This document shows, one piece after another, positions 59,246 to 64,000 of a stretch of DNA of 64,000 nucleotides. A program made the translations under genes and the position numbers. The stretch is from NCBI GenBank assembly GCA_964552395.1, contig CAZKGM010000015.1:6572-70571 (forward strand). Direction: 5' to 3'. The DNA comes from JAJDNH01 sp964552395 (GTDB taxonomy: Bacteria; Acidobacteriota; Thermoanaerobaculia; Thermoanaerobaculales; Sulfomarinibacteraceae). Numbering within the stretch: the stretch's first letter is position 1; each line of letters starts with the position of its first letter. The notes beneath the pieces were generated by a model, which was given only the letters and a program-made list of their open reading frames with translations, made no database searches and was not told the DNA's origin.

Positions 59246-59962
59246 TCATCTCTGCAGCACGAACAGGGCGGTAATCGGTGCGCGAGCGTAGAGCCCGTCG
59301 CGGTCGGCCGGGGTGAAGGTGAACTCCTCGGGAGTCGCCCGACTCGGATTTGGTGAACCGAAATCAAGCCGCGAGGACCCGGAGTAGTCGTGGCGGAAGA
59401 TCTCCGCTCGCCAGCCTGCATCGTTAAACAGAGCGAGCCAGCCGTCCACGGACAAGTTTGCGCGGTGGTAGTGAATCCCCTGATGCCTAGCCAGGTCCGC
59501 GTCGCTCAGGATCGGCGGCACCGCAATGACGAGAATGCCATGCGCACCGAGCAGCTCCCCTGCCGAGTCCAGGAAGGCGCGGGGATCCTCGAGATGCTCG
59601 ATGACGTTCGACGAGACAATCACATCGAAGGTCTGATCGACCTCTCCCATTTCCTCGCAGTCCACCGCCTCGAAGTGCAGGTTGGGGGCGCGGAAGTGCT
59701 TGCGCGCGTAGCGGATGCTCAGCCGGTCGACGTCGATGCCGAGGACCGAGCGGGCGCCGGCGACCGCCAGCTCGAGGCTGCCATAGCCGGTGCCACACCC
59801 GGCATCCAGCACCCGCCGGTCCGCCACGTGGCGGGCGAAAAACAGGTAGATCGACCGGTGGGCGACGAAGAGGTCGTTTCGCACTCCCGGCCACACCGAC
59901 TCCCCGAAGGGGCGCAGCCCCGCGAGTAGCTTTCTGATCCCGTTCGTCAACTTCGCGAGCAT
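59246..59962 (-). CDS. Class I SAM-dependent methyltransferase
   Basis: 238 residues; GGAGGTGC precedes the ATG. Motif I VLDAGCGTGYGSLELA, acidic end of strand 2 (VLGIDVDR), motif for adenine (VDCEEMGEVD), and strand 4 FDVIVSSNVIEHLEDP. It belongs to the Methyltransf_11/UbiE-like group that often modifies glycan, lipid or cell-surface precursors. The N-terminus (MLAKLTNGIRKLLAGLRP) resembles that of the neighbouring GT-C protein. The substrate is unknown. Confidence 0.9.
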   Translation of the reverse strand: MLAKLTNGIRKLLAGLRPFGESVWPGVRNDLFVAHRSIYLFFARHVADRRVLDAGCGTGYGSLELAVAGARSVLGIDVDRLSIRYARKHFRAPNLHFEAVDCEEMGEVDQTFDVIVSSNVIEHLEDPRAFLDSAGELLGAHGILVIAVPPILSDADLARHQGIHYHRANLSVDGWLALFNDAGWRAEIFRHDYSGSSRLDFGSPNPSRATPEEFTFTPADRDGLYARAPITALFVLQR

Positions 59963-60004
59963 CTTGGAGCACCTCCTGCGGCACGAGCCGGTCGACTGGA
60001 GAGC

Positions 60005-61372
60005 CTACTTCCGACGCGAGCCGAGAGCGGGCTTCCTGGCGCTTGATCGGTGCCGGATGTGCGGATACACGCCCGTGGCCCGACCGAGCTCGGCCAGTGC
60101 GGCGACCCCAAGGACCAGGAAGATCGGGTCGGTGTACGGGATGCGAAATCGCATCACAACCTGGAAGGGGGCACGAGCAAGCCAAGTCACAACGATCCAT
60201 GACAGCACGATCAGGCCGGTCCCGCGATCGCGGCGCAGAAGGAGCACCAGACCGGCGCCCCCGAGAGCGAGGAAAGGCACGAGCACGGCTGCGCTCAGCC
60301 CTACAGCCCGGCGCGAGTGCTCGAGCGGGTTCAGCCACGGACGCCAGTAGCGGCCGAGGTTGCCGCCGAGTATTGCTGCGGCCGCCGCGGGATGGGCACG
60401 CGCCCTCCCGAGGGCGAGTGCGAGCCACTCTCGACTCCGTGTAGCAGGGGTCGCGGCACGCGCGGCGACCTTGGCGGCCGCCTCTGCCTGGGTGTAGTTG
60501 TGAAAGTGCTCAATGCGCGCCTGGTACTCCGCCCGGTTTCCACTGTTGAGGATTGCCTGCATCTCCGGGTGCATGCCTCTCCAAACGGCATAGCCCCCAG
60601 CATCATTGACAACTATCAGCTCCCTGTAAGCCAGAGCATTGCGGACGACCCAGGGGCTCAGCGCCGCCGTCGCAGCGGCTATGAGCGCCAGGGCACCGGT
60701 GGCCCGCCGCCGGGTCGGGCGGCCGCGCGCGAGCCAGGCGGCGGCAAAGAACGGAATGCCAATCAGCGCCGAGGGACGAGTTAGCGCCGCCAGACCGAGG
60801 AGGCCTCCGGCTGCCACGAGAAGGCGAACCGGTTTCTTGCCCTGTCGTGTCCATGCAGTGAAGAAGCAGAGCAACGCCGCGCTCAGCAAAAGCATGAACA
60901 GCGGCTCCGTGCGCACGCCCGTAGCCTGATCCAGAAAGACCGGGTTCACCGCCGCGGCCAGCGCAGAAAGACGTGCCAGCGGCTCCGACCGGAGCAGCAC
61001 CCTGCCAAGCGCGAGAACCACGAGCACCGTGGCAGCGTCGAAGAGCACGAGCCACACCTTCACAAGCCAGACCTGCCGAGGGTGGCACAAGGTCCCAGCC
61101 GCTATCGCGAATGGCAGCCCCGGTGCACGAAAGAAGGGCAGGTCACCCTGGGTCTGGTAGGTTCCGGTCTCGCACAGCTGGCCGGCTGCCGAAAGGTAGT
61201 CCCGAGCATCGCCAAAAGCGACCCGGTTCCACCCGACCCAGGAGACGGCCGCCAGCCTGAGGATCAGGGTCAGAGCCAAGATGAGAAGGACTTGGGTTCG
61301 ACCGGACAGCCTTCCGGGCAGCTTCCTGATCCCGTTCGCGAACCTCATCAACACGTTCAGACCCTTTCCCAT
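60005..61372 (-). CDS. GT39/ArnT-like membrane glycosyltransferase
   Basis: 455 residues with at least ten hydrophobic spans. The first large loop has VAFGDARDYLSAAGQLCETG with an acidic GDARD motif typical of the catalytic site in GT-C enzymes, then PFFRAPGLPFAIAAG. LTRPSALIGIPFF and VVRNALAYRELIVVNDAG are typical of the PMT/ArnT superfamily, which uses polyprenyl-phosphate sugars outside the membrane. It starts with MGKGLNVLMRFANGIRKLPG, similar to the neighbouring methyltransferase. A TAGAAT element lies 14 nt before the ATG. Confidence 0.85.
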   Translation of the reverse strand: MGKGLNVLMRFANGIRKLPGRLSGRTQVLLILALTLILRLAAVSWVGWNRVAFGDARDYLSAAGQLCETGTYQTQGDLPFFRAPGLPFAIAAGTLCHPRQVWLVKVWLVLFDAATVLVVLALGRVLLRSEPLARLSALAAAVNPVFLDQATGVRTEPLFMLLLSAALLCFFTAWTRQGKKPVRLLVAAGGLLGLAALTRPSALIGIPFFAAAWLARGRPTRRRATGALALIAAATAALSPWVVRNALAYRELIVVNDAGGYAVWRGMHPEMQAILNSGNRAEYQARIEHFHNYTQAEAAAKVAARAATPATRSREWLALALGRARAHPAAAAAILGGNLGRYWRPWLNPLEHSRRAVGLSAAVLVPFLALGGAGLVLLLRRDRGTGLIVLSWIVVTWLARAPFQVVMRFRIPYTDPIFLVLGVAALAELGRATGVYPHIRHRSSARKPALGSRRK

Positions 61373-61386
61373 GGCACGTCCGGCCG

Positions 61387-61392
61387 ATTCTA
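61387..61392 (-). promoter_or_regulatory. Possible -10 element (TAGAAT) of the GT-C gene
   Basis: Read on the minus strand, TAGAAT (five of six consensus bases) lies 14 nt before the ATG at 61372; no Shine-Dalgarno and no convincing -35 are seen. Confidence 0.35.
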
Positions 61393-61597
61393 TCCCGACA
61401 CCCGGCGGCGCGCATGGCGGCCATCCGCTTCGCTGGGGTGGCGACGCGACGCTAGAGGATTCGACACCTAACCCCCCACGCTGCTAGGCTCGGTAACGAA
61501 TGAAACAGCAGACTGCATTGACCGGCAAGGCCTCGCCAGCTCCCACCAGTTGCCTGGCGGCACCAGGAACCGCTTCCCGAGTCCGGGTGAACATCTC

Positions 61598-62701
61598 ATG
61601 ACCAGTCGTGAGGGATCGGTGGAGCTCCTGGCTCGCATCCTCTTCCTCGCTGCTCTCTACATCGTGACGGCCGGGTACGTCCTGGGCGTTTTCATGAATA
61701 CATGGGGCTTCCGGGGCAACGAGGCCCGGTACGGGACCGAGGCCCTCGTGAGCCGGACCGCGCCGCGGCCGTTCTCGCAAAGGGTGCTGTCCCCCGCCAT
61801 CGTCCGTGCCGGAGCGGATCTCGTTCCCCGTGGCCTCGTGACTACTCACGCCGACTGGCTGCTGCACCGCTCACCGCTGCTGCGCTACCTGAAGCGGGGC
61901 GACAGCTTGAGCCTGGCACAGTCCGTCCGCTACCACGTCGCCTACGTCTACCTGTTCCTGTGCCTGCTGGGCGTACTGCTGCTCGCCCGCCGCTTGGTGC
62001 AACGGTTCTTCGCGGGATCACCGCTCGCGGCGGACCTCGCTCCAGCGATCGCCCTGCTCTTCCTGCCCCTCACGTTCATCTACGGCGGCTACCTGTACGA
62101 CTTCCCCGAGCTGGTCTTCCTCCTCGCCTGCTTCGTCCTCATCGAGGAGGGCCGGTGGTGGGCCCTCTACCCCGTGTTCGCGCTGGCGCTACTGAACAAG
62201 GAGGCGGACATCCTGATTCTCGTCTACGCCGCGGTACTCGGCGCCCGGCAGTCCCCGCGGGCCCAGCTCATCAAGCGCCTCGCGGGTCTGGCGGCGGTCG
62301 CCGCCGCGTGCCTCGTCTACATCCGCGTCCAGTGCCTCGGGGTCCCCGGCCCGCCCGCCGAGCTGCGCCTGGCAGATAACCTGCGATACTGGTTGAGACC
62401 TGCGACGTACCTGGGCTCGTTCTCGCCGATCGCCCCGTTGATCAGGCTCCCTCTCGGCGCCAACGTCTTGAACCTCTGTGCCCTGGCGCTGGGTCTGAAG
62501 CTGGCGTGGCGGGAGCTGCCACGACGGCTGCAACATCTGACCATCGTTCTCCTTCCGCTGGAGGCATGCCTGCTGCTGGCCTTCGGCTACCGCGAGGAGC
62601 TGCGTGCGTTGGCGCCGACCTTCCCCGTGCTCTTCCTCGTCGGTCTCTTCGCCGCGCGCCGTGTCTACCGGGTCGCCATCGCAAGAGGGACCGGCGGATG
62701 A
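61598..62701 (+). CDS. Polytopic membrane protein, GT-C-like or polysaccharide-related
   Basis: 367 residues from the ATG at 61598 with GGGTGA upstream. Eight to ten hydrophobic spans. A conserved-looking loop GNEARYGTEALVSRTAPRPF and FSQRVLSPAIVRAGADLV precedes further helices; FIYGGYLYDFPELVFLLACF and ALALLNKEADILILVYAAVL follow, and the C-terminus ends LRALAPTFPVLFLVGLF. I do not recognise the exact family; the pattern of loops resembles mannosyltransferase-like GT-C proteins. The next gene overlaps its stop by 4 nt. Confidence 0.75.
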   Translation: MTSREGSVELLARILFLAALYIVTAGYVLGVFMNTWGFRGNEARYGTEALVSRTAPRPFSQRVLSPAIVRAGADLVPRGLVTTHADWLLHRSPLLRYLKRGDSLSLAQSVRYHVAYVYLFLCLLGVLLLARRLVQRFFAGSPLAADLAPAIALLFLPLTFIYGGYLYDFPELVFLLACFVLIEEGRWWALYPVFALALLNKEADILILVYAAVLGARQSPRAQLIKRLAGLAAVAAACLVYIRVQCLGVPGPPAELRLADNLRYWLRPATYLGSFSPIAPLIRLPLGANVLNLCALALGLKLAWRELPRRLQHLTIVLLPLEACLLLAFGYREELRALAPTFPVLFLVGLFAARRVYRVAIARGTGG

Positions 62702-64000
62702 GCAAGTCCGGAGCAGGACTCCGACACCAGGGACGCCGCGCCGAGCCTCCGAGCGACCCGGTGGCCGCGGTGGGCCCGGCCGGGGCGCACCATCGCCGCC
62801 GGCCTCACGGGGCATGGTTTGCGCTGTTGGGCGCGCTCGTGGTCCTGCGACTGGTCTTTCATGCCGTCTTCATTCCGGTTTTCGAGGGGCCGGACGAGCC
62901 GTTCCATCTCGGCCGCGCCGCAATGCTCGCCGACGGGACCGAGGACGCGTGGGCCGGGCGGACGCTGCCGCCTGACATTGTCCAGGTCATCAGCGGCGTG
63001 CCGTGCTGCCCCGACCTGTCGAGGGCCTTCGGTTGCCCCCCATTCGACGGCCAAGGCGCGGCCTTCAACATCCTCCGGCAGGTTCCGGCAGCTCCCCCCC
63101 AAGCACCAACCCGCTTGGACCACAACTACGAGGCTCACCAGCCGCCGCTTTTCTACCTCGTCGGCGCGGCGATTCTCCGGTGCGCCGCCGTCCTCGCGCC
63201 GGCCGCGAGCCGCGGGGTTCCGGCACGGTTGCTGCTGATCCGGCTGCTGTCGGTCGTAGTGGTGGCGATCGCCATCGCCGCGCCGCTGAGGCGTGCTCTC
63301 GGCGAGTACGATGCCGCGCTGGCGGCTTGCTTCCTGCTACTTCTCCTGCTCCCCGGGGCCGCGGAGTCCCTCGCACGCTGCGCCAACGACGGAGTGGTGT
63401 TCTTGTGGAGCGCGGTGGTTATCTGGGCGGCGTGCCGAAGAAGCCGCAGCTCGGTGCTGGTGGCTCTGCTCGCGGTCGGCCCCCTGATCAAGCTCACAGC
63501 GTTTCCGGTCGCGATCTTCGCGCTCGTCTGGTTATGGCGCGAGAGGGGTCGCGGTCCAGCTCTGCTCGGAGCCATGGCCTCGGCGGCGGTGTTCCCCTTG
63601 CAAGCCCTTCGCGGCTGGGAGTGGGGCGGCACCGTCGAGATGAACGCCGCGGCGCACGCGGCCCACGAGCCGCTGCTCGCCGCAATGGCGGGCTTTGCCC
63701 GCTCGCTCTACACGTTCCTCAAGACCACGGTGTGGCTGGGGGAGTGGTCCTTCTTCCGACCGCCCCCCTGGTGGCTCGGAATCCTGCTGGCGATCGGAGT
63801 CTGGTGCGTTCTTGCCGTCCGCAGGCGCCGCGGCGCGCGGCACACCCTGGGACACCTTCTCGCTCTGATCGCAGCTGCCGCCGGAATCACCGCCTTCGCC
63901 GTCGGCCAGTACCGCCTGTTCGGCGCGTGGGGAGGTCTCGGCGGTTGGTACGCGTGGGGCTGGTTCCCCTGGCTGGCCGCCGCAGCCGGGGACACCCTCG
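62698..64000 (+). CDS. DUF2142-like/GT-C membrane protein, truncated by window edge
   Basis: Open from the ATG at 62698 to the right edge: 434 codons without a stop. GAGGG precedes the start, which overlaps the previous stop (ATGA). After a basic N-terminus and first span (LLGALVVLRLVFHAVFIPVF) comes FEGPDEPFHLGRAAMLADG, then about 100 residues outside with HNYEAHQPPLFYLVGAAILR. This DEPFH...H-PPLFY arrangement is typical of DUF2142/GT-C family glycosyltransferase-like proteins. At least eight further spans follow. Likely works with the gene upstream in surface glycan synthesis. Confidence 0.82.
   Translation, partial: MSKSGAGLRHQGRRAEPPSDPVAAVGPAGAHHRRRPHGAWFALLGALVVLRLVFHAVFIPVFEGPDEPFHLGRAAMLADGTEDAWAGRTLPPDIVQVISGVPCCPDLSRAFGCPPFDGQGAAFNILRQVPAAPPQAPTRLDHNYEAHQPPLFYLVGAAILRCAAVLAPAASRGVPARLLLIRLLSVVVVAIAIAAPLRRALGEYDAALAACFLLLLLLPGAAESLARCANDGVVFLWSAVVIWAACRRSRSSVLVALLAVGPLIKLTAFPVAIFALVWLWRERGRGPALLGAMASAAVFPLQALRGWEWGGTVEMNAAAHAAHEPLLAAMAGFARSLYTFLKTTVWLGEWSFFRPPPWWLGILLAIGVWCVLAVRRRRGARHTLGHLLALIAAAAGITAFAVGQYRLFGAWGGLGGWYAWGWFPWLAAAAGDTL

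Noticed and set aside
1..64000. tRNA, rRNA, insertion sequences, integrases, attachment sites or a replication origin
   Set aside because: I looked for their typical sequence cores and neighbouring genes and found none; a computed search could still find a divergent tRNA.

Overview
The window is strongly GC-rich bacterial chromosome with dense, mostly single-copy genes. It shows no tRNA, rRNA, CRISPR array, transposase or phage gene. The genes point to a Gram-negative, heterotrophic environmental bacterium: two RND efflux systems with a TolC-type outer-membrane lipoprotein, many signal peptides and lipoboxes, ATP-type PEP carboxykinase, CHASE/PAS hybrid kinase, propeller-GGDEF and HD-GYP signalling proteins, and a secreted M1 peptidase. 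The overall style (short 9-nt-periodic repeats between genes, propeller sensors, secreted proteins of unknown function) would fit Acidobacteriota or a similar deep-branching phylum. That placement is inference, because no marker RNA is present.

Layout. 1-15.7 kb is a mixed metabolic block: an efflux adaptor fragment at the left edge, a decayed P-loop fragment, a GT4 glycosyltransferase, an MsrB-MsrA fusion lipoprotein, a 4-hydroxy-2-oxoglutarate aldolase-like enzyme, an amidohydrolase with a discoidin domain, a DUF2891 protein, a translationally coupled hyuA-hyuB-NRAMP-like operon on the minus strand, a small cation-efflux protein, an unknown membrane protein and a nicotinamidase. 15.9-36.3 kb is one long plus-strand block: an OmpR-type two-component system, a GT4 enzyme, a PAP2 phosphatase-like protein, two secreted proteins of unknown function, and then a tightly spaced series of TolC, RND adaptor, RND pump, glutamine-dependent asparagine synthetase-like amidotransferase, MsbA-like ABC exporter, second RND adaptor and second RND pump. 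36.3-36.9 kb is a gene-free, hairpin-rich stretch.

36.9-40.5 kb is a minus-strand cluster of PhzF-like isomerase, aminotransferase and MocR-type regulator. It is separated from a divergent propeller-GGDEF sensor by an array of CCAAT(ATG) boxes. 43.7-55.9 kb carries a flavin oxidoreductase, a CHASE-PAS hybrid histidine kinase, uvrB with an overlapping small membrane protein, an HD-GYP response regulator, an M1 peptidase divergent from an isochorismatase-fold hydrolase, a bacterial eRF1-like (baeRF) protein and a SpoU-type RNA methyltransferase. 56.3-59.2 kb holds an aminotransferase translationally coupled to PEP carboxykinase, which suggests an aspartate-oxaloacetate-PEP route. 59.2-64 kb holds a methyltransferase and three polytopic membrane proteins, at least two of them GT-C-like and one cut by the right edge, consistent with cell-surface glycan assembly.

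The most unusual non-coding signals are two octamer arrays directly upstream of start codons (one made of units identical to the 16S anti-Shine-Dalgarno sequence), a family of 9-nt-periodic inverted repeats between genes, and several genes whose -10-like element lies only 6-8 nt before the start codon, suggesting leaderless mRNAs.
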